Shown here one piece after another: positions 53,394-61,111 of a stretch of DNA of 64,000 bases. The notes below the pieces were generated by a model. The model was not told the origin of the DNA and ran no database searches. It saw only the letters and a program-made list of their open reading frames with translations. Both the position numbers and the translations under genes were made by a program. The stretch spans positions 248,001 through 312,000 of the forward strand of contig NZ_JBDVNC010000005.1 in assembly GCF_039969785.1 (NCBI RefSeq), given 5' to 3'. How positions within the stretch are numbered: position 1 is the first letter of the stretch; each line of letters starts with the position of its first letter. The stretch is from Shimia sp039969785. Lineage in GTDB: Bacteria; Pseudomonadota; Alphaproteobacteria; Rhodobacterales; Rhodobacteraceae.

Positions 53394-54754
53394 AGATACG
53401 TCTGCTAATCCCGGTCCTTTTGACCCTCGCTGCCTGCACAACCACTGGTCAGGTAGATACGCCCACGCGCGCGGCTGTCGCCAACACGACTCTACCGCCG
53501 ATGAAAAGCTTTGCCACCCCCCAACCGGTGCCGCCAACACGATCAAATCGCGACATCGCTCGCGATTTTCTAGATCTTGCATTCGAGCTGGAAAGCGGCC
53601 GTCAAATTGAAAAACTGACCCGCTTTGACGGACCTATAACCTTGCGCGTCACTGGTAATACCTCGGGCAGCTTGATGCCTGACCTCAAGAGCCTGATCGC
53701 ACGATTACGCAGCGAGGCGCGCATCGACATTCAGCTTGTTCAGGATCGCAACGCCAATATTACCATTCAAGCAGTGTCGCGCCGCGATATCCGTCGTGCG
53801 TTACCGCAAGCCGCCTGTTTTGTTGTGCCCAATATTTCCAGCTTGTCGCAATACAGGTCTGCGCGCCGCAAGGCGTCGACCAACTGGGCGCTACTCGACA
53901 CTCGTGAAAAACTCGCAATTTTTGTACCCAGCGACACAAGCCCTCAGGAAACGCGCGACTGTTTACACGAAGAACTGGCACAAGCACTTGGTCCGCTCAA
54001 CGACCTCTATCGCCTACCTGACAGCGTGTTTAACGACGACAACATCCATGCGGTACTGACCGGCTTTGATATGACTGTCTTGCGAGCTTACTATGATCCG
54101 ACACTGCAAAATGGTATGACCCGCGAACAGGTGGCTGCACGCCTGCCGTCTATTCTGGCCCGGATCAATCCACGAGGAGAAACTCTGTCTTCCCGCCGCC
54201 TGCCGGAAACACCCCGCTCCTGGATTGACGCCATACAAACCGCGTTGGGCCCCGGCACCACACCGTCAGGACGCCGCGTTGCAGCACGACAGGCCTTGCA
54301 AATCGCACAGACCCAACGCTGGCAGGATCACCGTTTAGGCTTTTCGCATTACGCTCTGGGTCGCCTGCTTCAGTCGCAAGACATCGCCGCCGCACATGCA
54401 GAATTCGTCAAAGCAGATCGCGCCTATGCAAACGTGTCCCGGTTCGGTCCGCACCGCGCCTTTGTCACAACTCAACTTTCAGCCTACGCCATTTCTGCTG
54501 GACGCGGTCAGGAGGCACTGAACCTGATCAACCCACAGTTGGGACCCGCCGCGCAATATGAAAACGCCGCACTTCTATCGACACTGATGCTGCTGCGCGC
54601 AGAAGCGCTTGAACTGCAAGGAAAGCATGAAGAAGCCGGCACCGTGCGACTGGACAGTCTTGGCTGGGCACGATACGGCTTTGGCCCGGACTGGGCGGTG
54701 CGCTCTAAACTACGCGAAATTGCTTCACTCAGCCCGCTGAACGGGAGATTCTGA
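53390..54754 (+). CDS. DUF2927 lipoprotein with C-terminal repeats
   Basis: A 454-residue lipoprotein. The signal ends in LAAC (Cys16), so it is anchored to a membrane. Residues about 50-250 match DUF2927, with ARDFLDLAFELESGRQIEKLTRF, DCLHEELAQALGPLNDLYRLPDSVFND and an E...A region reminiscent of a degenerate peptidase. The final 180 residues look like TPR-type helices (FSHYALGRLLQSQDIAAAHAEF). GTG 53390 overlaps the GNAT stop. Function unknown. Confidence 0.82.
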   Translation: MKIRLLIPVLLTLAACTTTGQVDTPTRAAVANTTLPPMKSFATPQPVPPTRSNRDIARDFLDLAFELESGRQIEKLTRFDGPITLRVTGNTSGSLMPDLKSLIARLRSEARIDIQLVQDRNANITIQAVSRRDIRRALPQAACFVVPNISSLSQYRSARRKASTNWALLDTREKLAIFVPSDTSPQETRDCLHEELAQALGPLNDLYRLPDSVFNDDNIHAVLTGFDMTVLRAYYDPTLQNGMTREQVAARLPSILARINPRGETLSSRRLPETPRSWIDAIQTALGPGTTPSGRRVAARQALQIAQTQRWQDHRLGFSHYALGRLLQSQDIAAAHAEFVKADRAYANVSRFGPHRAFVTTQLSAYAISAGRGQEALNLINPQLGPAAQYENAALLSTLMLLRAEALELQGKHEEAGTVRLDSLGWARYGFGPDWAVRSKLREIASLSPLNGRF

Positions 54755-54760
54755 CGCGCC

Positions 54761-54928
54761 ATGTTTGTTATTATCGGTATCATTCTGGGAGCCATTATAG
54801 GTGGCTCTCTCGCCAAAAAACGCGGCGGTAAACGTCTCGATATCCTCCAATATGCTGCGACCTATGCCATTGGTTTCGCCATTTTGGGGCTGTTCATTAC
54901 GATCTTCGCGCATCGCATGAGCGTTTAA
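54761..54928 (+). CDS. Small two-helix membrane protein
   Basis: A 55-residue protein: FVIIGIILGAIIGGSLA, a basic loop KKRGGKRLD, then YAATYAIGFAILGLFITIFA. It has two predicted transmembrane helices and a short polar end. The ATG lies 6 nt after the preceding stop and the CoxE-type gene starts 5 nt after its stop, so it is part of a tight operon. Function unknown. Confidence 0.7.
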   Translation: MFVIIGIILGAIIGGSLAKKRGGKRLDILQYAATYAIGFAILGLFITIFAHRMSV

Positions 54929-54933
54929 TCCCT

Positions 54934-56118
54934 ATGTTCCTGCGCTTCTTTGACAACCTCAGAGCAGGCGGTGTTCCCGTGTCACTGCGTGAATTTCTGG
55001 GGTTTCTCGAAGGATTAAACGCCGGTCTGGCCACATACGACATCGAAGCTTTTTACTACCTCGCGCGCACGATCATGGTGAAAGACGAACGCAATATCGA
55101 CAAGTTCGATCGTGCTTTCGCAGCCAGTTTCGAAGGCCTGGCTAACATCTCGCCCCAACAGGTGATGGACGCTGTCGATATTCCCGAAGAATGGCTGCGC
55201 AAAATGGCTGAAAAACACCTCAGCCCCGTGGAAATGGCCGAAATTAACGCGCTTGGCGGGTTTGACAAGCTGATGGAAACGCTCAAGGAGCGCCTGAAAG
55301 AACAAGAGGGTCGCCATCAGGGCGGCAATAAATGGATCGGAACCGCCGGCACATCGCCATTTGGCGCCTACGGGTATAACCCCGAAGGTGTTCGGATCGG
55401 CCAAAATGAAAGCCGTCACCAACGCGCGACCAAGGTTTGGGACAAACGCGAATTTCGCAATTTCGACGATACCGTCGAATTGGGTACCCGCAACATTAAA
55501 GTTGCCCTGAAACGCCTGCGCCGCTGGGCCCGAGAGGGCGCAAACGAAGAGCTTGACCTGAACGGCACCATCCGCGCCACCGCCGAACATGGCTACCTTG
55601 ATGTAAAAACCCGCCCGGAACGTCACAACGCGGTCAAAGTACTTTTGTTTCTGGATGTTGGCGGTTCAATGGACCCCTACGTCAAAGTTGTGCAGGAACT
55701 GTTTTCCGCCGCGCGCGCCGAATTCAAACATCTGGAATATTTCTATTTCCACAATTGTCTTTACGAAGGCGTTTGGCGCGACAACCAGCGTCGCTGGAAC
55801 GACCAGACCTTGACGCACGAAATTCTGCGCACTTATGGCTCAGACTACAAATGTATCTTTGTTGGCGACGCTTCCATGAGCCCTTATGAAATCGCCTATC
55901 CCGGCGGTGCCAACGAACACTGGAATGCCGAAGCCGGTCAGGTCTGGCTTGAACGCGCCCGAGATCAATGGGCCTCCAATCTTTGGATCAACCCGATCGC
56001 TGAAAAGCATTGGCAATACACGCATTCGATCAAAATGGTGCGCGATATCTTCGAAGATCGCATGGTTCCCATGACGTTGCAGGGTCTCGAACAAGGTATG
56101 CGGGATCTGACCCGTTAG
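54934..56118 (+). CDS. CoxE-like VWA-domain protein
   Basis: A 394-residue protein of the CoxE / VWA-containing family. The N-terminal part includes RAGGVPVSLREFLGFLEGL and ARTIMVKDERNIDKFDRAF. The VWA MIDAS motif reads LFLDVGGSMDP, followed by EYFYFHNCLYEGVW. It is the natural partner of the MoxR ATPase 2.2 kb upstream; in most genomes the two are closer. Such pairs mature metal sites or remodel enzymes; the client is not indicated. Confidence 0.9.
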   Translation: MFLRFFDNLRAGGVPVSLREFLGFLEGLNAGLATYDIEAFYYLARTIMVKDERNIDKFDRAFAASFEGLANISPQQVMDAVDIPEEWLRKMAEKHLSPVEMAEINALGGFDKLMETLKERLKEQEGRHQGGNKWIGTAGTSPFGAYGYNPEGVRIGQNESRHQRATKVWDKREFRNFDDTVELGTRNIKVALKRLRRWAREGANEELDLNGTIRATAEHGYLDVKTRPERHNAVKVLLFLDVGGSMDPYVKVVQELFSAARAEFKHLEYFYFHNCLYEGVWRDNQRRWNDQTLTHEILRTYGSDYKCIFVGDASMSPYEIAYPGGANEHWNAEAGQVWLERARDQWASNLWINPIAEKHWQYTHSIKMVRDIFEDRMVPMTLQGLEQGMRDLTR

Positions 56119-56220
56119 TTCGGCAGAGGACAGGCCCTGTATTGCAGCTTCTTTTTTTCTGAGTGTCTGCGCATGATCACCGGTGGCCCATTCAGGTTCT
56201 CATAAAATGAAAGATTACAA

Positions 56221-56691
56221 ATGGTTAAGCCCAACCTGCCCTTAAATGGCACCTGTCTTTGTGGATCAGTTCAGATACAAGTATCCGCCCCTGCCCTTCT
56301 CACTCTGGCGTGTCATTGTCACGATTGCCAAAAACTATCAGCGAGTGCGTATTCGCTTACAACGATGTTCCCAATCGACGGGTTTTCCTGCACCGGAGAC
56401 TTAATAAGAGGTGGGCGCGGTTCTCACGACCGGACACACTTTTTCTGCAAGAGTTGCCTGAACTTCATCTATTCTTTGATTGGCAAAGGCAACCAACGGG
56501 TCAATCTGCGCACGTCGATACTCGACGCTGCCGCGTCATTTGAACCGTTCGTTGAACTAATGACAGACGAGAAATTGCCTTGGGCAATCGTGCCGGCAGT
56601 GCATAGTTTTGCGCGATATCCACTGACAGTTGAAGACCTTCAAGAGCTTATGGGCGCGTATTCCAAACGGGATTGCACCGGTTCAGTTTAA
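56221..56691 (+). CDS. GFA / CENP-V family zinc protein
   Basis: A 156-residue GFA-fold protein with the full set of zinc-binding Cys: GTCLCGSVQ, CHCHDCQKLSAS and FFCKSCLNF. The family name comes from glutathione-dependent formaldehyde-activating enzyme, but most members have unknown roles. ATG 56221 is the first plausible start; a ribosome site is weak. It is apparently monocistronic. Confidence 0.85.
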   Translation: MVKPNLPLNGTCLCGSVQIQVSAPALLTLACHCHDCQKLSASAYSLTTMFPIDGFSCTGDLIRGGRGSHDRTHFFCKSCLNFIYSLIGKGNQRVNLRTSILDAAASFEPFVELMTDEKLPWAIVPAVHSFARYPLTVEDLQELMGAYSKRDCTGSV

Positions 56692-56831
56692 AGAATTCTG
56701 TTGCGACGCAAGCAACGACCGATCGCTGGCGCCGCATACAATTGTAAATTGTCCGACCCAGTCACACCTGCAAGAAAACACTTGTGCGCTGACCTTCGCT
56801 GCTCTCTGCTGAGAGAAACACCGGAGAGCTC

Positions 56832-57983
56832 ATCCCACGCCATTTCACGCCCGAAGAATTCGCCGCCCGCCACCAGTCCCGCGCTTGCGCAGCACTGCCG
56901 GAAAACGGGCTTGACGCAATCCTTCTTTTTGCTCCAGAGAGCCACTATTGGTTAACCGGTTACGACACGTTTGGGTTTGCTACGTTCCAGTGCATGGTGA
57001 TGCCCTCGTGTGGCGACATCCATCTGTTAACGGGTGCCCCAGACAGGTTGCAAGCACAGCAAACATCGACACTGACGTTGGACCATATTCACATTTGGAA
57101 AGACGTAGAAGGTGTTGATCCAATAGATAATTTATCAATTCCTCTATCAGAACTTGACCTCTCAACCAGCGCACTTGGGTTAGAGTCTTGCACCGTCGGT
57201 CTGACCGATTTTTGGGACCAGAGACTGCGTACCACATTGCCTGACCTGTACGATGCATCTGACATTTTTCCAACTCTGCGTCGCCTGAAGTCCGACGCCG
57301 AAGTGGCCATGCACCGACGGGCTGCCGCGCTCTCGGACGACGCACTCGACGCTGCATTTGCCCTAACTAGGCCTAGCGCTTTTGAAGGTGACATCCTGGC
57401 TGCGATGCAAGGCGCCGTTTTTAAAAGTGGCGGCGATTATGCAGGGAACGAATTTATCATCGGGTCCGGCGATACGGCTCTCTTGTGTCGCTCCGCCTCT
57501 GGCCGCCGACATCTCGGTCAACAGGATCAGATGACGCTGGAATGGGCCGGCGCTTTTGCCCGTTATCACGCTGCGATGATGCAAACCCTGATCATTGGCG
57601 CGCCGCCCCCTCAACACCACCGCAAGCACACAGCCGCTGCCGAGGCGCTGCAAGCATGTGAGGCCGCAATTCGCCCGGGTGCACCTATGGGTGACGTCTT
57701 TGGGGCCCACGCCGCCACTTTTGATGCGCACGGATTTGGCCACGCGCGCCTAAACGCTTGCGGCTATGGAATGGGCGCCGTTTACGGGCCTATTTGGGTG
57801 GATTTTCCTATGTTCTATGAAAACAGCCCAACGACCATGCAAGAAAATCAAGTCTTCTTTCTGCATATGATCGTGATGGATGACACCACAGGAAACGCAA
57901 TATGTCTGGGGCACTCGGTATTGGTCACAAAAACCGGAGCAGAGCGATTGTCCCGACACGCACCCGACCTTTATACGTTTTGA
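56832..57983 (+). CDS. Creatinase / M24-like protein with no standard start codon
   Basis: Homology begins well before the first ATG (56994). The open frame from 56793 encodes HFTPEEFAARH, LDAILLFAPESHYWLTGYDTFGF and more, all typical of the N-terminal creatinase domain. No ATG, GTG or TTG lies upstream of 56994. A good GGAGAG site at 56823-56828 is followed by CTC ATC CCA, so ATC at 56832 is where a start would be expected. The C-terminal M24 fold (383 residues in all) lacks the normal metal ligands: LEWAGAFARYHAAMM, CGYGMG and LGHSVLV replace the D, H and E motifs. It may be a pseudo-enzyme, a true creatinase-like enzyme, or a decayed gene. Confidence 0.6.
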   Translation: MPRHFTPEEFAARHQSRACAALPENGLDAILLFAPESHYWLTGYDTFGFATFQCMVMPSCGDIHLLTGAPDRLQAQQTSTLTLDHIHIWKDVEGVDPIDNLSIPLSELDLSTSALGLESCTVGLTDFWDQRLRTTLPDLYDASDIFPTLRRLKSDAEVAMHRRAAALSDDALDAAFALTRPSAFEGDILAAMQGAVFKSGGDYAGNEFIIGSGDTALLCRSASGRRHLGQQDQMTLEWAGAFARYHAAMMQTLIIGAPPPQHHRKHTAAAEALQACEAAIRPGAPMGDVFGAHAATFDAHGFGHARLNACGYGMGAVYGPIWVDFPMFYENSPTTMQENQVFFLHMIVMDDTTGNAICLGHSVLVTKTGAERLSRHAPDLYTF

Positions 57984-58025
57984 TACGACCTTGCCCTTAC
58001 CGTGGCCCTGCCCCATATCATAGAT

Positions 58026-58718
58026 ATGCTGCGCTTTACTCCTATCCTGCTGGCCATGCTCTATGGGCTATTGATGTTTCGGTTCTCGGCGTGGCGTACA
58101 GCGCGCGAATTGGATGCGCGTTCCAGCGAACTTGTTGACCCGAACCTTGTTCCCCTGATCACGCAAATGGCCCGGGCGCTCGATCTGCCCCGCATCAAAG
58201 TCCACATTTATGAGATCGAGCCAGTGAACGGGCTTGCTGCACCCGATGGGCGCATTTTCATCACCCGGGGATTTTACAACCGTTACAGGGCTGGCGACGT
58301 CAGCGCCGCCGAACTGGCCAGCGTGGTCGCGCACGAACTGGGCCATGTCGCGCTGGGTCATTCGCGTCGCCGCATGATTGACTTTTCCGGACAAAACGCG
58401 CTGCGCACGGCGTTGGCCATGGTGCTGTCCCGCTTTTTACCCGGTATCGGCCCCATGATCGCCAACTCAGCAATGTCGCTCTTGATGGCCCGCCTGTCCC
58501 GCTCTGATGAATACGAGGCTGACAGCTATGCCGCGGCTTTGCTTACCAAATCCGGCATCGGTACCGCTCCTCAAAAATCGCTGTTTGAAAAACTTGAGAA
58601 ACTCACACAATCGGGCGCGGCCCCCATGCCCGCCTGGTTGTTGAGCCATCCAAAAACCAAAGAACGCATCGCCGCCATCGAATCTTTGGAACACAAATGG
58701 GGAGTCACTCCGCCTTGA
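58026..58718 (+). CDS. M48-family zinc metalloprotease
   Basis: A protease of about 230 residues. An N-terminal membrane helix (LRFTPILLAMLYGLLMF) is followed by the M48 domain with the zinc motif VVAHELGHVALGH and the third ligand Glu in SDEYEADSYAA. It resembles HtpX/Oma1-type envelope quality-control proteases. ATG 58026 is chosen; a GTG at 58002 is also in frame, and neither has a strong ribosome site. It is followed directly by the 21-nt repeat. Confidence 0.85.
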   Translation: MLRFTPILLAMLYGLLMFRFSAWRTARELDARSSELVDPNLVPLITQMARALDLPRIKVHIYEIEPVNGLAAPDGRIFITRGFYNRYRAGDVSAAELASVVAHELGHVALGHSRRRMIDFSGQNALRTALAMVLSRFLPGIGPMIANSAMSLLMARLSRSDEYEADSYAAALLTKSGIGTAPQKSLFEKLEKLTQSGAAPMPAWLLSHPKTKERIAAIESLEHKWGVTPP

Positions 58719-58720
58719 TC

Positions 58721-58741
58721 TTCATTTTGCCAAAAATACTC
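58721..58741. repeat. 21-nt dispersed repeat, second copy
   Basis: Identical over 21 nt to 28098-28118; it contains TTTTGCCAAAAATACTC. It begins 3 nt after the M48 stop and ends 13 nt before the stop of the convergent CoA-transferase gene. Unlike the first copy it has no flanking hairpins. Confidence 0.6.
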
Positions 58742-58753
58742 AAATAAGACAAA

Positions 58754-60688
58754 TCAACCGCCGGAACGATCTTTCAAAAACTGGCGCGCCTCATCCGCGC
58801 TTTCAAAGATGTGTGGCGCCCGACCCCGCTCAAACACTGTTCCCAGTTTCATGCGCATGAACGCTGATCCTGAATAGCGTGTCACCGTCGCATAGAACCG
58901 GTCTTCCAGATCATTCACCATGGCCCCGTACGTATCTTCAATATCCGGATCAATGCGCGTCCGGTCATAATTCGCGATCACATCAACACGGTGATCCAGC
59001 GCTCCGCACACTTCTTCCACCCGCGCACGTATCATGTCCAGTTCGCGCAATGTGCGCAGCCGCAGTCTGCCAAAATTGATGAAGAGCACATTTGTCTGCG
59101 TGTCCAGCGCAATGCGGTCTGCCAAATCCAGGTGCAGCAGATCAACCCGCAAATCCATCGGGGCCGGATCAAAGATGCGCGCATCCATCAATTGGGGTTG
59201 GTTCACAATGGGTGCAAACCCCATTCTATCCAGTATGTCCCGCTGCAAATCGATGCCCGGCGCAATTTCAATCAACTCGATCCCGTCAGCCCCAAGCGAA
59301 AAGACACAGCGTTCGGTCACGTAAAGAACCGGTTTTCCCAGGCGCGAGGCGCGTGATCCGGAAAATGTGATTTGTTGTATAGCCTCGATAAACTTGGAAA
59401 CACGCCCTTCTTGCCGGATATTCAAGGCACCATCTTGCACATCGACGTCAACACCGACCGACGTGAAAGTCCCGGCAAAAACCACAGCGCGTGCATTTTG
59501 GCTGATATTGATAAACCCGCCCGCTCCGGCCAGCTTTGGGCCAAAGCGCGAAACATTCACGGCTCCGTCAGGGCCGACCTCGGCCATGCCAAGAATGGCA
59601 AGATCAAGCCCGCCACCATCGTAAAGATCAAACTGCTGGTTCTGGGCCACAATCGCGTCCGTATTGATCGCGGCTCCAAAATCCAACCCAGACGCAGGTT
59701 GCCCACCAATCACACCCGGCTCGGCCGTCAGTGTAAGATGGTCCAACAGTTTCTCTTCTCCAGCCACAGCCGCCACACCCTCGGGCATCCCAATGCCCAA
59801 ATTCACGATGCCGCCAACTGGCAGCTCAAAAGCAGCCCGTCTTGCGATAATTTTGCGCGCATTTAGCTGCATGTCCGCCAGATCATCGCCTTCGACCCTG
59901 TATTTTCCAGCAAAAGCATGGCTGTAAGGAGTTGCAAAGGTTTGCATGTGATCTTCGGGCGGAGCCACAACCACGGCATCGACCAACGCACCAGGGATCT
60001 CTACGTCGCGCGGGTTCAACGCGCCACGGGCCACCGTGCGCTCAACCTGCACAATCACCACACCACCGGAATTTTTGACGGCCATCGCCTGAGACAGGTT
60101 ATCGATGGTCAATGCCTCACGCTCCATCGTTATATTCCCAGCCCGATCCGCCGTGCTTCCACGCAACAGAGCGACCTGCACCGGGAATGCCGGATAGTAC
60201 AGATACTCTTCGCCATCGATCTCCATCAGCCGCACAATCTCGTCCGTGCTGCGCGCGTTCACCCGTCCGCCCTGAAGACGTGGATCAACAAACGTTTCCA
60301 ATCCAACTTTGGTCAATGTGCCGGGTTTACCGGCAGCAATATCACGATACATATGGCTGATCACACCCTGGGGCAGGTTCCACCCCTCAATATCGTCCGC
60401 CATCGCTAACGCGGCGACGCGTGGGATCAACCCCCAATGTCCGCCAATGACTCGCTTGACAAGCCCCTTATGCCCCAAACGGTTCAGGCCCCGCGTTTTA
60501 CCATCCCCCTGACCAGCGGCGAAGAACAAATTAAGGTCACGCGGTGCGCCCGTGTCGGTGAACCGGGTTTCCAGAGCCTTTAACAACGCCTCGGGTACGC
60601 CGATCCCGACAAACCCGGACGTGGTGACGGTATCACCATCTGACACAAGCCGTGCAGCGGCCTCAGCGGATATAACTTTGTTGGGCAT
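58754..60688 (-). CDS. Fused-subunit acyl-CoA:acetate/3-ketoacid CoA-transferase
   Basis: A 644-residue family I CoA-transferase in which alpha and beta halves are joined, as in propionate CoA-transferase (Pct/YdiF). The first half has TSGFVGIGVPEALL and FFAAGQGDGKTRGLNR. The second has VNLGIGMPEGVAAVAGEE and the catalytic glutamate in LTAEPGVIGG. Length fits fused members (about 520-650). ATG 60688 follows AGGAAGGA; a longer frame to 60721 is less likely. It probably moves CoA between short-chain acids such as acetate and propionate; the exact pair is unknown. Confidence 0.9.
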   Translation of the reverse strand: MPNKVISAEAAARLVSDGDTVTTSGFVGIGVPEALLKALETRFTDTGAPRDLNLFFAAGQGDGKTRGLNRLGHKGLVKRVIGGHWGLIPRVAALAMADDIEGWNLPQGVISHMYRDIAAGKPGTLTKVGLETFVDPRLQGGRVNARSTDEIVRLMEIDGEEYLYYPAFPVQVALLRGSTADRAGNITMEREALTIDNLSQAMAVKNSGGVVIVQVERTVARGALNPRDVEIPGALVDAVVVAPPEDHMQTFATPYSHAFAGKYRVEGDDLADMQLNARKIIARRAAFELPVGGIVNLGIGMPEGVAAVAGEEKLLDHLTLTAEPGVIGGQPASGLDFGAAINTDAIVAQNQQFDLYDGGGLDLAILGMAEVGPDGAVNVSRFGPKLAGAGGFINISQNARAVVFAGTFTSVGVDVDVQDGALNIRQEGRVSKFIEAIQQITFSGSRASRLGKPVLYVTERCVFSLGADGIELIEIAPGIDLQRDILDRMGFAPIVNQPQLMDARIFDPAPMDLRVDLLHLDLADRIALDTQTNVLFINFGRLRLRTLRELDMIRARVEEVCGALDHRVDVIANYDRTRIDPDIEDTYGAMVNDLEDRFYATVTRYSGSAFMRMKLGTVFERGRAPHIFESADEARQFLKDRSGG

Positions 60689-60817
60689 GGCACAGGTTCC
60701 TTCCTGCCCCAACCTCACCAACCACGCGATTCATTGCAATCCCGTAGAAACCCTTGCCGTGAACAGCCTTCAATATCTAATTTCAGGACCCATTAAGTGT
60801 CTCGATGCTTCCTGAAA

Positions 60818-61111
60818 CTAAATGCGCGAGATTATACGCCAACGCACCAATTCGTTTAATAGAAGCTCTGTGCATAGACAATAATCAGAATTTGAAAAGC
60901 TCGGTTCTTCCAAAGCGTTATCCGCAAAAACTACGCTCTGCAAAGAGCCATTACCCCAAATGGGATGAGATCTTCCAAACCGTTTGTGGTAACGGTGCGC
61001 CGCGTCAGCCAGTTCCAAAATATCACGACACAGAGATCTCCGTGCTTCAGGGGCGACGGTCATCAGTTTTACAGCGACGCTGATCACGTCAGCAGGCAAA
61101 ACGCGCCTCAT
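60818..61111 (-). CDS. Small conserved protein downstream of GTA tail-tip gene
   Basis: A 97-residue protein. The central ADAAHRYHKRFGRSHPIWGNGSLQ is the most recognisable part, and the ends are helical. Its ATG (61111) is directly next to the TAG of the GTA tail-tip gene (61112-61114), so the two are translationally adjacent. Proteins of this form occur at the end of GTA clusters in Rhodobacteraceae to my memory. Function unknown. Confidence 0.75.
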   Translation of the reverse strand: MRRVLPADVISVAVKLMTVAPEARRSLCRDILELADAAHRYHKRFGRSHPIWGNGSLQSVVFADNALEEPSFSNSDYCLCTELLLNELVRWRIISRI

